From NCBI GenBank assembly GCA_018398815.1, contig CM031600.1, positions 56,108,188 to 56,172,187 on the forward strand: a stretch of DNA of 64,000 bases, read 5' to 3'. Below, in pieces: positions 35,327-50,200 of the stretch; the first letter of the stretch is position 1, and each line of letters starts with the position of its first letter. The stretch comes from Conus ventricosus (lineage: Eukaryota > Mollusca > Gastropoda > Neogastropoda > Conidae). Under the pieces are notes generated by a model that ran no database searches, was not told where the DNA came from, and worked only from the letters and a program-made list of their open reading frames with translations. Position numbers and translations under genes: made by a program.

Positions 35327-37432
35327 GTATGTTTACACATTACACATGGATGTTTGTTTCGCAGTCATTCTCACTCATTTCATTGGCTGATGCAATGAAT
35401 TTTATCTATGAACGAATGGGAGATTGGTCAAACGCTTGATCAGTGGCGCACATCTCCCGTGGTATTTTCGCCCAAATTTTGCATTGTTTCTGACTACAAC
35501 TTTGTTGTAAACCATTTTCGTCTACACCTTTAACATGAGCACTTGAAACTGCGTCAAGAAAACAGAATCATGACTGCAAAATGCGTTCTGTCGACTGTTG
35601 TGACCGAATTTGTATTGTCGTGATGGCCTCTTCGCTTACCAATGCTAATATATGACCCCTATAATGTAAATCTCAAAAAGGCGCAAGCAAATACGTGCAG
35701 GTACACGTGTGTGTGTGACCCTACTCGTTTTTGAGTGAACCAGTATTTTAGGAAGAAGAAGAAGAAGCATGCGTGCGTGTGCATGTGTCACTCTGTGTGT
35801 GTTGTGTGTGTGTGTGCGTGCATGTGTGTGTGTGCGTGCATGTGTGTGTGCGTGCGTGCGTGCGTGTGTGTGTGTGTGTGTGCAGATGCAGGAGAGATGC
35901 AAGCACACAGGATGTGTTTAACAACTTTTTCCATGTGCATTATTACAGTGGATATTCCTTTTGGGGTAAAAAATCATAAGCACCCTAGGGTAGAGTGTGT
36001 TTGTAAGAGGAGATTGCAGCTTTGTCCAGTGAGTCTGGCTATCATGAATTTGAAACGCTGTTCCTCCGTGTGTATATATGATGTAAAATGTGAATTATCA
36101 TATTAAAGGGAGGATGAAAATGGACTGAATAAAGTCTACTACTTTCCAGACAGGCGCGGCAGAGCAACTTCACTTTCCTGGCGACGCATGCACCGCACGT
36201 GCTTACAACCATTGCAGATGTGTGATATTCGCACTTTTTATTTTATTTTACGTCTCCTAATATAAAACTAACAAGCAATTGTTATATCAACGGAAAGGGT
36301 AAAACGTAAACTTTGTAATGAACATAGAAATAAATACATTTTGGGTAAAATAGCAACGCCACAGTTACGGAAACAACATAAGTAAAACATAGGAAAACAC
36401 AATCTTGTTTACATTTATTTGGTTAGTATGACAACAGCAAATGAGAAAGAAAAGGGCATAAAACTTTGCTCTTACTTTGAACAGATGCAGAGAAAGCCTT
36501 AGGTATGCAATATGTGTAATCCAAGTGAATACAGTTACACACTTTTCATTGTTTTAGCTTCAGATGATAAGACGCATAAAACTATTAAATACACAGAGCA
36601 AATAAATCAAGCTCAGATTCTTTTCGATAAACTTGTACACCTTTACCTCACTCAACATCTGAACCACTTTGCTGAACCAGTTATAACACCACATGTCATT
36701 CTGCTTCTGCCCAATATGTTGGTGAGGCAGGAAATTCTACACGTGCCTTCCCAGTGCCAGACGGGTCTCTTTGTTTGGACTACTCTGGGGTCACAAAGGT
36801 CATAGCTAGTGCATGTAAACTTACCATTCTGAATATTTATGGCAGCTGCATCCCCTAGATGGTAGACGAGAGAACATGGGAATTTTTTATAGTTGTGCCG
36901 TCACGGAGGACATCTACGGAGTACAGCAGTATTGCCGTCACCAGAGAACAGCTTGTCGTGAACGGGTCGACTGAGTTGCATCACTATCGCACGGCATGTC
37001 GCCAAAAGATTTAGAAAGAAACAATGAAAATTTTGAGTGAAAAATTGCACTGGAGGTTTACGCCACTGATCTGGGATTTTACCAGAGGAAATAAAGGGGG
37101 GGGGGAATAGGTGACACTTGGGCGGAAAGAGAGAGGTCTAAAATGAGATGGGGGGGGGGGGGGGGGCAGATTACAGTATCAGAGTAACAAGCAACCCACC
37201 CACTCTCCAGCCTTATCTTTTTTCCTTTTCCATTCTGATTCTCTGTAAATCTTTAAATTTGTACAGGGAAAGGCATCAAAGTCTTAGCTTAGACTATGTA
37301 GAGGCCCTATTTGTGGTAGTGTCATCTATTGCCACTGTCAGTGTCATGGAGAAAAAGATTTCTTCATATTCTTGCTGTGAGCATGTTAATCAATGAGATG
37401 GACACACAAGCAAGCAAACACACACACACACA

Positions 37433-37472
<40 letters not shown>

Positions 37473-38075
37473 CACACACACGCACATACAAGGCCTTTAA
37501 ACTCATAGATTGCAAAACATCCTAGTTCAGAGATTCAGGAAAGAATGGGGTGAGATAGGAGTGAGGTGGGGCAGGGGGTTGAGTGGAGGGAAGAAGATGC
37601 TGTTCTTATCATTATCCATTAGACTTTGATGGCCGTGATCAGTGTGAATTATTTCTGGCATTTCATGGGTTACAAATTGTTGAATGGCATGAAAGAAAAA
37701 GACCTAAGACAGTGAGAATTCAGTTTTTCAGCTTACTGTGTGAGGACATTTGTCAGCAGACCATTACTTTTTTGCTTTGACTCCTAGACTAATTATCACA
37801 GCATTCCCCACCAAAACCAGGTCACAAAATAAAGCTGAAATAAGCTAGTAAACTTGCTAAGCCTGAGGTGAGGCTGAAGATGGAAGAGAGCTACCTATTT
37901 TAACTAGCTATGTACAGTTTGTTCAAAAGGACTTTGATAGTTCATCATGCCTACATACTAAACATTCTGTTATAATAGCTTAGCCTTTAGAGGTACTGTG
38001 AGAGATTTCTCCAAACATTTCCATTTTTACTACATATTGATAATTTAATTTTCACGCAGACACATATGTGTGCAC

Positions 38076-38123
<48 letters not shown>

Positions 38124-38150
38124 CACACACACACACACACACACACACAC

Positions 38151-38219
<69 letters not shown>

Positions 38220-41200
38220 CCATACACACTTGACAAGCACAGTACACTGAACTTCATGCAATGAAAGATAGATTATTGTATGTAATGATGCAAAAAGAAA
38301 AAAATGCTGTAGTAATAGCAGTAGTAAAGATTCCGAAATCAGAAAATTCTTGGATTTAATTGATAAAAGATACGCTTGATGGAAAATTAACAAGGCTGTT
38401 TGTTAATTTAATACAGAGAGAGAGAGAAAGAGAGGTGGAGTGGGGCGGGGAGTAGCATTAGGAGGATCAGGTGCCAAGCACTCGTTGTGTCCATGACAGA
38501 ACATCTAGATAAGTATCGATTGATCATGAACTCATGAACTCATGAAGATGTTGAGACATGTAAGTGATGTAAAGAGGGCTTACGTTGTATTCCACTGAAT
38601 CAGTAATTAAATAAAGTTCCTATCTCATGAACAAATCTGATCTTTGGTATGAAAAGAAAGCAGAAACACATCTTAACTGTTCAACCAAAATCAGTTGGTT
38701 GGCTGTTTTGTGCTGTAAATGTTCTTCATAATCACAGCACTAGACAAACCTGTGTTCATGTATTTTACTAGTCACTTATTGCGATTGGTGGTTCATAGTA
38801 ATCTCACACACAGAGCGGCTTAAGATAAATAGAATTACAGCATATAATTTGTAGGTGGTAGCGGTGGTGGTGGTTGTTTTCTGCTGTTTTCGTTTCTCAT
38901 CTTTTATAATTTTTGTTGCTTTTGTCCTTTTGTTGAGCACGACTCTTAAATTTTTCTTTTCTTCTGTGTAAAATCTTCCATAGAGTAAGTTAGTCCTTGT
39001 TTGATGGTCTATTCTATTCCTATATGTGTATATATATATATATTTTTTTTTATTTTTTTTTTTTTTAAGGAAAGAGAGAAAAGGGCAAAAAGAAAATATG
39101 TAAGAAAAAAAATTTGACTTCATGGACTTTTCAGAACTTAAGAAACAAAAACCTGTGAGTGTGGCACAGGTCTTTAGAATTTAAATAATAAGATGGATGG
39201 GAGGGGGATAAGAGATGATTTTCTGAGTTACTATTACTGTGTAGTTTTCAAATCTATTTCATGCTCAATGTTGAATTGTATATCAGTACGGACCTTGGTT
39301 CATCTTTTAACCCTTCTCGGCCAAATTATGTCCTAAAGGTTGATACCTAAAACTCATGACAAGTTTGTGGATGTGTGCTGTTCTATTGGTGTCAAACATT
39401 TATGATTTTCGTCTGGTGAAAATTAGTTTCATTGGTTTATTATGTTCAGAGTTATGGATTGTTTAACACATTTTGCAGGGATTATGCAGTGTTTTTTCTT
39501 GTCTTCAAGAAATGCATCATGTGATTGAGTGATGACCTCATTTGTTTTGTACAGCAAAGACATGGGCTCCTATGAAATGGTGAAGCGCACCATTGACGTC
39601 CTTCGGCGAATGATAGCACACAATAGATGGACAAGTGCACAGTAAGTCAAAGAATATTTGTAATAATTTTATGCATACAAAATATGTGTTAGTATGTCTG
39701 TGTACTTATGTGTTTTGTGTATGGTCATAGTGGCACTTTCATGCATCAGATTTGCATATCTGTATGTGTGTGAAAATAAGAATTCTTGGATGGCCGCAAG
39801 TCCTCCAGCTCCCTCCGGGGGTTGCGACCTTGTCGTGGTCGGAGGGCTTGCGCGGTCAGTGATCCCTTAGGCTTTGCTGGCGGGGGCATCAATACTTGGA
39901 GATAGGCTGGTTTTTTCCAACTGCTTCTAGGCCTGTGAAGTTGAGATGCTGCCTGGCCTAAGCTAAACGTGGAAGGAGTTGATGCCCCTGGTAGGGCTTC
40001 CCATGTCAGATAGGCTAAGGGTGAGGATCCTGACTAAGAGTAACCCGCCTTTCTCCTTTTCTTGTTTTCTGCCTTCCTTATTTGGCCCTTTTCTATCTTC
40101 GTCTCCCCTTCAATTCTTCTTTTCCACACTCCTTTTCTCTCTGTGGTCTCCTTAAGATCCGCCGCGTTTGCCGTGCGGTGCGACCTGTGTCGGAGGGGAA
40201 TGAGATCCTGGTGATTGAGAGGGCCAGCGCTCTCAACACATCACTTTGGCTCGGACCTCTCCTAGACAGGAAGTACACTTTGGCCCGGGTGTACTAATCG
40301 GCTCCCCTTCTTGGGGCTGGGTCAAGACAGACAGTTCCCTGCTGGCCAAGTAAACCCCTGCAGTGCTCAGCTCTCTGTTCCCGGGAGTTGAGCATGATCA
40401 GGGGGGATAGGGTTGGTGGCTTCTGTTTGTCGTATATCTCTCCCGAAGCCTGGAAGGGGTCAAGACATTGGTTTCTTGGCCTGGCCCCTTAGTTGGACTC
40501 CAAGGTGGGTGGGTAAGGGGGAGATGAAAAATAATACAATAAATATGGCTTTTTCTAAAACTTCCCCCCAAAAAGAAGAGGAAGGCTGCATCCCCTATTT
40601 CAGGGAATTTTGATTCAGATAGCGATTCGGATACGGAGGTACGACAGAGGACAGGTTTCTGGGCTTCCTGGCTCGTGATGGAAGGGACGGAGCAGGAAAG
40701 ACCCCTTTCAGCTCTGAGCCCTTTCGCCATACAGAAGGGCTTTCAAGCTTTAGCAGGTGACCCTCGGTCCATCAAGAGGTTGAGGAACGGCTCGTTCCTA
40801 ATTCAATGTAAATCACAAAAACAATCTGAACAGCTGCTGAAGGCAACAAAATTAGTGGACAGGGAGATCAGGGTGACTCCCCACAAACAGTTAAATTCAT
40901 CGAAAGGAGTGATTCGCTGCAGGGATTTATCAGGTGTTTCAGAGGCAGAGATCAAAACGGAGCTGGCGTCCCAGGGTGTGACGGAGGTGCGCAGGGTGAC
41001 AGTAAGAAGGGTGCAGAAAGAGTGGCCACCAACACCCTCTTTCTGACCTTCTGCAACCCTGTGCTGCCTCCGGTCATCAAAGTCGGCTACCTGATTGTCC
41101 GGGTTCAGTTATATGTTCCGTCCCCGTTGAGGTGCTTCAGGTGCCAGAAGTTTGGCCATGTCAGAGACCGTTGTTCTGGGCAGGAGGTGTGCGGTATTTG

Positions 41201-44200
41201 CTGCAAGGCAACCCATGATGGGCCGTGTAACGGCCCATGGCACATTGTGCAAACTGCGGTGGCGACCATCCCTCCTCTTCACGAAACTGTCCTCTTTGGA
41301 TCCAGGAATCCGCAATACAAAGAGTTAAAACAGAAAAGAAGATCTCCTTTTTTGAAGCCCGGAAACAGGTTGTGGGCAGTCAGACGCCGACAGCTTCTTC
41401 GTATGCTTCGGCCGTTAAGAAAGTTCCAACAGTTCCTACTCAGTCAGTCTGCTGCCAGACTGATGACTTTACGTTTTCTAAGACATTGCAAGGAAGAACT
41501 GTCAACTCTGGTGGAAGCAGGTCCACCACCTTCCAACCCAAAGTGACTGCCCCTGGTGGAGGCAAAAAATCCGCCCCCCTCAGACTGCCCAGCAGTCTAC
41601 AACATCTGCTGCTGGGCAGATTAAAAAACCAGCAATTCCCCCTCGAACTCCTCTGTCCAGTGCCCGTGCGGGCAAGGGAGTTCAACCAGCGTGGAGATGG
41701 TGGAGATGAGGAAGAAACACTCACCGTCTCCCAAATCCAGACCTTCTTCACCTGTTGGCAAGTCTGCCAGCAGGTCTGAAGACCAACACAGTCCAGTGAA
41801 ACTAAAAAATAAATTCACTCCATTGGACACAGATGTTGATGAGGAGATGACCTGATGTCTCTCCTTTTCGCCCTCTGCACCATGGATAGTACAATATTCC
41901 ATTGGAATATCCGTGGACTATATTCCAACTTTGAGGAGCTGCAGCTTCTGTGTCAATTTATAAAACCTTCCGTCGTGGCTCTTCAGGAAACTCAAATTCA
42001 AAGCCAGAAGACCTTTACTCTTTCTGGCTTTAATATTCTTTCAAAACCTGCACAACCATCCACGTTGGGACTGTCGGGCGGTGTTGCCCTTCTCATACAC
42101 AAAACTCTGCTGTATAGTCCTGTCGCTCTGTCTACCTCCTTCAGGCTGTAGCTGCGAGAGTCACGCTCCACAAGACTGTGACAATCTGTTCCCTTTATCT
42201 ACCTCCTTCTGTCCCGGTTTGTCGTCAGGACCTTGTCAGTCTGATAGGTGAACTTCCTCGACCTTTTTTGCTGTTGGGTGACTTTAACGGTCACAATCCT
42301 CTTTGGGGTAGTGTCAGTTCGTCATCCAGAGGTCTGCTAATTGAGGATGTCCTTTCGGATTTGGATTTGTGTTGTCTGAACGACGGATCCGCAACTTACC
42401 TCCACTCTTCCACAGGTTCACTTTCGTGTTTAGATTTGTCGGTTTGTGACCCCTCGCTGGTCCTGGACTATGAGTGGTCTGTCCATGACGATCTGCACGG
42501 AAGTGACCATTTCCCTGTCCTTCTACAACCTGTAATGACTGAACACGTCTCTGTCTCTCAACATTTAAATTATAAGAAAGCAAACTGGGATCTATTTGCA
42601 GCCACTATTTCTAAGGCATTCCAGGACGCTGATTTTCTTCAGAGTCCGGACCCCGCAGAATCACTGACTAACACTGTAATCAAGTGTGCTGAAGCTTGTA
42701 TTCCAGTGTCTTCCGATAAACTTCAAATGCCAAAACACCCTGGTTTGATTCAGACTGCCAACAAATTTCCAAAGTTCGAAAACGGGCTCAGCGTCAGGTA
42801 TACCAACGACCTTCGGGTCCCAACGCTCGAGCCCATCAAAAACTCCGTGCCAAATCGAGACACACTTTTAAAATCAGTAAACGTCGGTCCTGGAGAAGTT
42901 TCTGCTCCAGGCTGACATCGAAAACTTCCAAGAAAAAAGTGTGGAACATCATTAAAAAAATCAAAGGGAAGAACACCTGTCCCACTGTGAACCATCTCAA
43001 GTTTTCTGACTCTTTAATAACAGACATAAAAGCAGTTGCTAATCTGCTGGCTTCAACCATTGAAAAGAATTCCTCCTCTTCTAACAAATCAGCCACTTTT
43101 GTCAAAAACAAAGCCCTTAAAGAAAAATCACCCTGCAACTTTTCGTCAGACAATATGGAAGACTACAATCTTCCTTTCACGTTAAACGAGCTGAAATCTG
43201 CCTTACTTTCTTGCAGCGATTCCTCTCCAGGTATGGATGAAATTCATTATCAACTGTTGAAACATCTTCCGCAAGAAGGTCTGAACATACTGCTACAGGT
43301 ATACAACCATGTGTGGACTACAGGTTTCTTTCCACCCTCTTGGCGGAAAGCCCTCATTATTCCCATCCCAAACCTGGAAAAGATCTTTCTAATCCATCAA
43401 ACTACCGTCCCATAGCTTTGACCAGCTGTGTCTGCAAATTGATGGAGAAAATGGTCAATGCTAGGCTCATGTGGAAACTCGAAACCGATGGCCTTTTGGC
43501 GAAAGAACAGTGTGGTTTCCGCAAACATCGGACTACCATTGACCATTTGATTCGTCTGGAATCTACACTTCGGAACGCCTTTTTGAACAGACAGCATGCA
43601 GTGGCAATTTTCTTTGACTTGGAGAAGGCCTACGATACCACCTGGAAGTCGGGGATACTTCATGATCTCCATGATCTGGGTTTTCGAGGTCATCTTCCGC
43701 TTTTCATTCAAAATTTTTTGCGGAACGACAGTTTCAGGTCCGGGTTGGCACTACTCTCTCTGATGTCCACGAGCAGGAGTTGGGTGTTCCACAGGGGAGC
43801 ATACTGTCTCCTGCCCTCTTTAGTATTAAAATCAACAACATTGTTCAATCAGTTCAGCAGGGTTCAGACTGCTCATTGTGGATGATTTCGCTGTCTACGC
43901 AACTGGAAGCCTATACCCGAGTGTCCAGCGCAGGCTCCAGCTTTGCGTAGATAAAATCCATCGGTGGGCTGATGAAAACGGTTTCACCTTTTCTCCAACA
44001 AAGACGCAGTGTATTCACTTCCATAATTTCCGTCAGTTTTTTCCAGATCCTGAACTTCAAGTAGGGAAATCTCCCATTCCAGCTGTTAAAGAGGCCAAAT
44101 TTCTGGGAGTCATTTTTGACCAAAAACTTAACTTTCTCAGCCATATTAAAAACCTCAAAACTGCTTGCCAGAAGGCACTGAATATTCTGCGGGTCGTAGC

Positions 44201-47200
44201 ACACACCGACTGGGGCGCTGATAAGAAAACTTTGTTGCACCTCTACAGAGCCCTGGTCCGTTCCAAACTGGACTACGGTTGTGCTGTGTACGGCTCCGCA
44301 AGATCATCTTACCTCAAACTCTTGGACCCTATCCACCATCAAGGGCTTCGTCTCTGTCTTGGAGCGTTCCGCACCACCCCTGTGTACAGCCTGTACGCAG
44401 AGGCAGGTGAACCTTCACTGTCTAACCGCAGGCTGAAACTGTCTTTGAATTATTATATCCGACTGTTCTCAGAACCGCAGAATCCTGCCTATGACTGTGT
44501 CTTTGACCCTCCGTTCCAAAGTAAGTTTGAAAACAACCCGAAATGTATTCCGCCGTTTGGTCTTCGTATGCGGCCTCACGTGCGGAATGCAGGTCTAGAC
44601 CTAGGAGTTGTGTCCGATTTTTCCAAGTTTCCGGATCAACCTCCGTGGACCTTTTTCACACCAGAGATTTGTTTCGACCTCGCAGCTTTTCGCAAAGAGT
44701 CTACAGCTTTCTGGCATACAAGGCATTGTATGCTGACCTCTGTTCCAAATTCCCATCCTGTCAAAAAGTTTTCACTGACGGTTCCAAGTCTGAAGATGGA
44801 GTGGCCTGTGCAGCCTACTGCCCTGGGGCTCCTTCTCAGATACTGTTGGAACATATACATTCCGATGCTTCTGTCTATTCTGCTGAACTTACTGCTCTGG
44901 TACTGGCTTTGAAGATAATCTCCCATTCTTCGAAGAGGGACTTTCTGGTTCTGTCGGATTCGCTGTCAGCTTTGGAGGCCATAGCTGGCCGCAACCTTCA
45001 GCATCCAGAACTTTTACTTTTTTTTGAACTTTTTAGAAAGTTGAAGGCGGACGGTTACAACATTACTCTTGCTTGGGTTCCTGGTCATGTTGGCATTGGC
45101 GGGAACGAAATGGTTGATCGTTTAGCCAAGAACGCCACAAGAGAGAAACTGTCCAACACTTATATCCCCTGCTCAGATGTGAAACCCAAAATTAACGATT
45201 ATGTGAGAGACCTCTGGCAGGAGGATTGGAACACACAGACGAGTAACAAACTCTTTCAGATCCGTCCAAACCTTAAGGACTTCCTCCCATCTACGTCGGG
45301 AGGTCGTAAAGAGGAAACGGTTCTGTGCCGGCTGCACACCGGCCATTCGTATTTTACCCATTCGTACCTTTTAAAGAGTGAAGAAGCTCTGTGGTGCATT
45401 CCATGTCATGCGCCACTCACAATGAAACATGTTCTTTTAGAGTGTTGGGACTTGCACGATGTGAGACACAAACATTTTACGGCGGAGTCCATGAAGATCC
45501 TGTTCAGGGATGTCCCGCCTGATGTGATCCTTGAGTTTTTGAGAGAGATTAACATTTTTCATCTGATTTAAGATTTTACGGCAGAAAGATTTTTAACGAA
45601 GTTTCTGGTACGTTTCTAGACGATGTCATTTAAAGAGATGTGTGAAAGTGTTTTTTTTTTTTTTTAATGACTGGTGAGTTGATTTTAACGTGGTGACAGC
45701 CCTGATGTGGCCCTTTGCGGTCGGCTGGGCTATAAGCAACATTATCTATCTTATCTCCTAAGTCCTCCAGCTACAAAAAAGGAAAGCAAAATGTTCTTTT
45801 TCTGTATTTATCTTTGGGTTAGGTTAATGGGTACTAGGAATAGCAGTTTTAAATTATGTGTGTATATTTTAATTATATCACTATGGGAGCAAAGTTACTG
45901 CCCATTGTGTTTCAGAACTGTTAATTTTAAATGAATAAAGATTTCATGATGGATTCACTGTCATGGCTTCTGATTACCTTCAATCAGTATATGGTATTAG
46001 GAAAAGAGAAGACATTATATTTAGATATGACTCCGACAGTAACATTCCTTTTTACAGGTGAAAGGTCTGTGGTATGGATAAGTTGAAAATATACTTTACA
46101 TTTGTCTTACCTGTTGTGCACTGTAGAACTTGTTCTGATTCAGATTTCCTAACAGCCATCAGAATCACAACTATTTTCAGTTGTCCTGTTCATATCTTTA
46201 CTGATCACTAAGTTAATATAAGTATTAGTTGTTCTGTCCTGGAGAGCTGCATGTGGGGATCTAGGATTGCCCAGACTGGGCATAAAGATTTAGTGTTGTG
46301 AGGTAGGTTGTGGGATACCTATTCCACTTTGTGTCTAGCATGAACCATGAAAGCCATATCTGGCTTCTGTGCCCTACCTAATCACACATGCACAAAGAGA
46401 TTGCAATAATTATTTCTCAGTACTTAGCTATGCTGCCATGGGAAATGCCCCAAATGTCACAGATGATCAGCATTGTTAATCAGTTGTAAGTTGTGTAATC
46501 ATCTAGCATTATGAACTTTATTACTTTTGCAAACTTTCCTTGAATAGAAAGAAGAATTAAAGAGAGATCTGATTCAAATGCTTATTATGTCTCAGGAATC
46601 AGCTGGTCTGAAACTGTTATTAAGATTGATGAATTTCGTAATTTGATAACATAGATTTACTATGGTTTTTGTTCTATGATGAAATGGTGACAAAATCTGT
46701 ATCTTGTGTGCATCTGTTTTATCTTTATTGTTTACTTTTAAGGGATCTGATGGATCTGGTTCGTGAAGAGGGTAAAAGATTATCAAAGCAGACCCATCTG
46801 AAAGTTGCGTTGCCAACATGGTGCGCAGAGTGCTCAGAATTATTCGAGAAGAATTTGGGTAAGTATCAGCTTTGACCTTTAAGTATGGGGTTGTGGACAA
46901 ATGAGTGCGAGCGTGTTTCCCACCCCACTTTCATCCTCCCCTTCCCACACACCACCTGTCAACCCTCCCAAATATGTACCACAATGTGCATAGGACTGTT
47001 TAAGGAGAATTTGGTTGAGTTTGAGCTTCAAGTTCAAGCATGCACATGTATTATATGTGTGCACGCTCACACACACTGCTTTTCAGATCTATATGTGCAG
47101 GAAATACTTTAATGATAATTGAGCAACCAGGATAACAGTGTACAAAATTGCAGAGATGGTTTCAAATGACACAGACCTGCCTTGTGCTATGATTTGTCCA

Positions 47201-50200
47201 TAATTTTCATGTTTCGACCCTTCACCCCACTCATCCTACCCCCCCCCCTCCCCAAACTATGATACTTTGGATAAGTAACTAAAGTATGATCTTGCTGAAC
47301 AATTAAGTAGTGGGGGAAAACAAGTGCAGGTTAACAATTCTTCTGTCGTTTATAGTAATGACTTGGCAAAGATTTGAACTTTTATAAAAAATAAAAAATA
47401 AAAAAAAATAAAAAAAAATTTGAAGATGAAGAAAATGGGTGGAAGATATTATAAATATGAGAAGCCTTCACTAGCTGCCTGAGGGAATCATCATAATCCT
47501 CTTGAAAGCACATTTATTTGTATTGCCTGCTCCTAGGCCTTTGTCCGGTGGATCGGACTCATCAGGGAGACACGGCTGATTGTGTCAGTGCTCTTGGTGT
47601 CAAATAGAGACACACCACAGTCCATAATTCTGTGGTGTTCTCACCACCAAGGGTTCAAAAAATCCAACAGCACCTCAAAGCAGCCAGCGAAGGGTAGTAA
47701 ATGGAACAAAACACAAGTGTGGAGATGAAAAAAGTTGCTGAAAAACTAAAAAGCATTATTCAAACAATATAAAATATAGGGGACAATCTTTGAGCCTGTG
47801 CTTGAGGATCCATTCAAGAATGCAAGGGAGATCAAAAGATATGGAACAGTCTGAGTATGATCTTGGACATTGAAACCTACAATTTTGTTTCACGTTTTGT
47901 CTCTTTGCCTGGGTGTTTTTTGCCCACCTGTGGGTCTCACAGCAACAGCAATTATGTGATGCTGGCGGCAGAGATTTCCTCAAGGACAGGTTGGAAACAT
48001 AGTATCTGCCTAAAATCTCAGTCCTTGATCAAATAAAAGTTTTCTGAGTTCACTTGTGTAGTAAATCGGAATCAAAGAAGCAGTACAAACTGTTTCTAAA
48101 TCATAGGCTACTAATGAAAAAGAAAGCCAGATGGGCTTGCTGATATTGTCTCTAAAAATCCAAACACACACACAAAAAAAGAAAAGTGTGGGCAGTTGCC
48201 AGTCAACAAAACCTGTCGAAGTATGTAGAATAAACATCCTGTGTGTTGAAGATGAGTAGAGGGAGGTGTTTTTGTCAGAAATTTCAATGGGTGAGGGAGT
48301 GGGGGGAAAGGTTGATGATGACTGTTGACAGAAATGTCCATCTAAGGATCCCAAAATTTGATACTCCAGATAACATGTGCCTGCTGTCTACCATCTCATC
48401 AAAATTTTGTACATTGGTGTTTTTGTTAAGTTCTTAAATTTGATCTACCATCTCATCAAAAGCTTTGTACGCTGGTATTTTTGTTAAGGTTTCAGCTTTT
48501 GTCATACCCATGTCTGTTTTCTGTTTTTAAAATGAATTATTCATGTTTATATTTTTCAACTTGCAGAGAATGATCTTTACGAACATAGTAGGTTGGATTA
48601 CAAGATATCAGTAAAGTCATTTGTGACTTGGCATCATCTGTGTAAAGTAGGTATTTCAGACAAAGTGGATGTTGATTAACAATAAATAAATATTGTCTTG
48701 GATAGTAGAAGGTAAGTTAGAGCCTGAAGAGTTCAGGTGTGAAAAACCTGTTATGTTCATTACTACTGAAACACTCATTGTAGTACTGAAAATTGGAGTT
48801 CAGCTACTGAGGGGTAGTTTGAACCCTAAGCAGGTCTGACAGTTTGGTCTGAAAAGCCGTCTAGTTAATTTTAATCAATTTTGCGTTTTGCATCATATGT
48901 CAGTCTCTTACAAGCTACGGCCATTTGATTAGTTCTGTTTGGCGTATTTTTGTTGGTAACTCGGTAATTAGACATTCCAGTCTCCATCTTCCTGAAAATG
49001 CCTACATTTGATTTGAAAGACAATTTCTTGAAGTTTCATTCACATTATATTCTAAAAGTGGCTGTGTGATGATTAATGTACTCCTTGTGGTGATGTATCG
49101 TGCATGAAAGAATTTAAATAATGTGAAAATATTACTTTAGAGATTGGTTTATCTGTTGTTTTTTCTGGCTTGATTTGCCTTTGCATTATTGGTATTATGA
49201 CAATTATTCCATAAAATTTGAAGAATCCAAATAAACTTGTCCCAAGCTCTCAGTTCACAACAAGAAGTTCTTACTAACTGGGGAGAGTCTAGGTAAGATG
49301 AGTATTTGTGTGAATCTCTGCTCTCTCTGTTTACAATGTATCATTAGCAAATCTATGTTTCACCTTTTAAACCTTTACAAACAAGCAGCACTTAAACACA
49401 AACATATAATTTCTAAATCTGTTAATGAAAAAAAATCTTTCTGAATGATTCGTTAAGCTTCTTTCTGTCAGTAAATTGTCTTCATGGGGATAAAGGATAC
49501 ATCAGTATATCTCATTTCAGACTATATTTTTGTTATTACCCATATTGAGATTACCATTATATACTAATCAAGGCTTGCATGTTGGTCTGAATTTTGATGA
49601 TGAATCAAAGCCAGTCGCTGAAAGTGTGTCAAACTGGAGATGTGTGTATTCAGACTGGTCTTGAACACAGTGGCATATTTCTGTCATGCGTCCATTTCAA
49701 CAACCTCAGCCAGCTGTTTTGAAATAATCACACTTTCATTGATTCTCTAGTCTTGTTGATACCAAGAGAACCTCACTTCTGTCAGTTGATTTTGATTTCA
49801 AAGTAAAGCCATGTTTGACACAAACTTTCTGTGTGTAAATGGTTGTATGATTGTTTCTCAAAGTACTGTTATTATTATTGTTGTTAATACATAATATAGT
49901 GCCTATCCTCTGTTAGAGACCAAACTCTAAGTGGGTTTCCGATCCACTCTCGTATTTTCTCAACAGTTTGCTTACCTGAGTAGTCTTGACTGAAGAGCTA
50001 CCTGCTGGTGCTACGGTCATTTTTGGTGTCAATTAGTCCAGTATCAGTCACTGAGATTTTCAATACTTCTTTCCATTTTCACAGAGGGTGCATGCTGTGT
50101 GTAAAGTTTTCATATCAGCAGCCAAATTAGCTGTTTCTTCCACAAGTTGGTAATGGGATTTTATGTGTGTACACAATATTTTATGTGCATTCACACACAG

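Larger units (their letters stand above)
39811..45759 (+). mobile_element. I/Nimb-like non-LTR retrotransposon in EIF2B2 intron 2
   Basis: A 5.95-kb insertion bounded by a perfect 13-bp duplication. It has a GC-rich 5' UTR (GGTTGCGACCTTGTCGTGGT start), a gag-like ORF1 with zinc knuckles, and ORF2 with AP endonuclease, RT and RNase H, followed by a short 3' UTR ending in TTATCTATCTTATCTCCT rather than poly(A). Domain order EN-RT-RNH with a CCHC ORF1 points to the I group; Nimb-like is my best guess. It is in the same orientation as the host gene. All ORFs are interrupted by small frame changes although the duplication is intact. Confidence 0.88.

Noticed and set aside
40093..40278. Minus-strand ORF in the retrotransposon 5' UTR
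   Set aside because: Shadow of GC-rich UTR sequence; no counterpart expected in this class.
48567..48660. Extra EIF2B2 exon after TTGCAG
   Set aside because: The translation does not match any part of eIF2B-beta, and exons 3 and 4 already join in phase.
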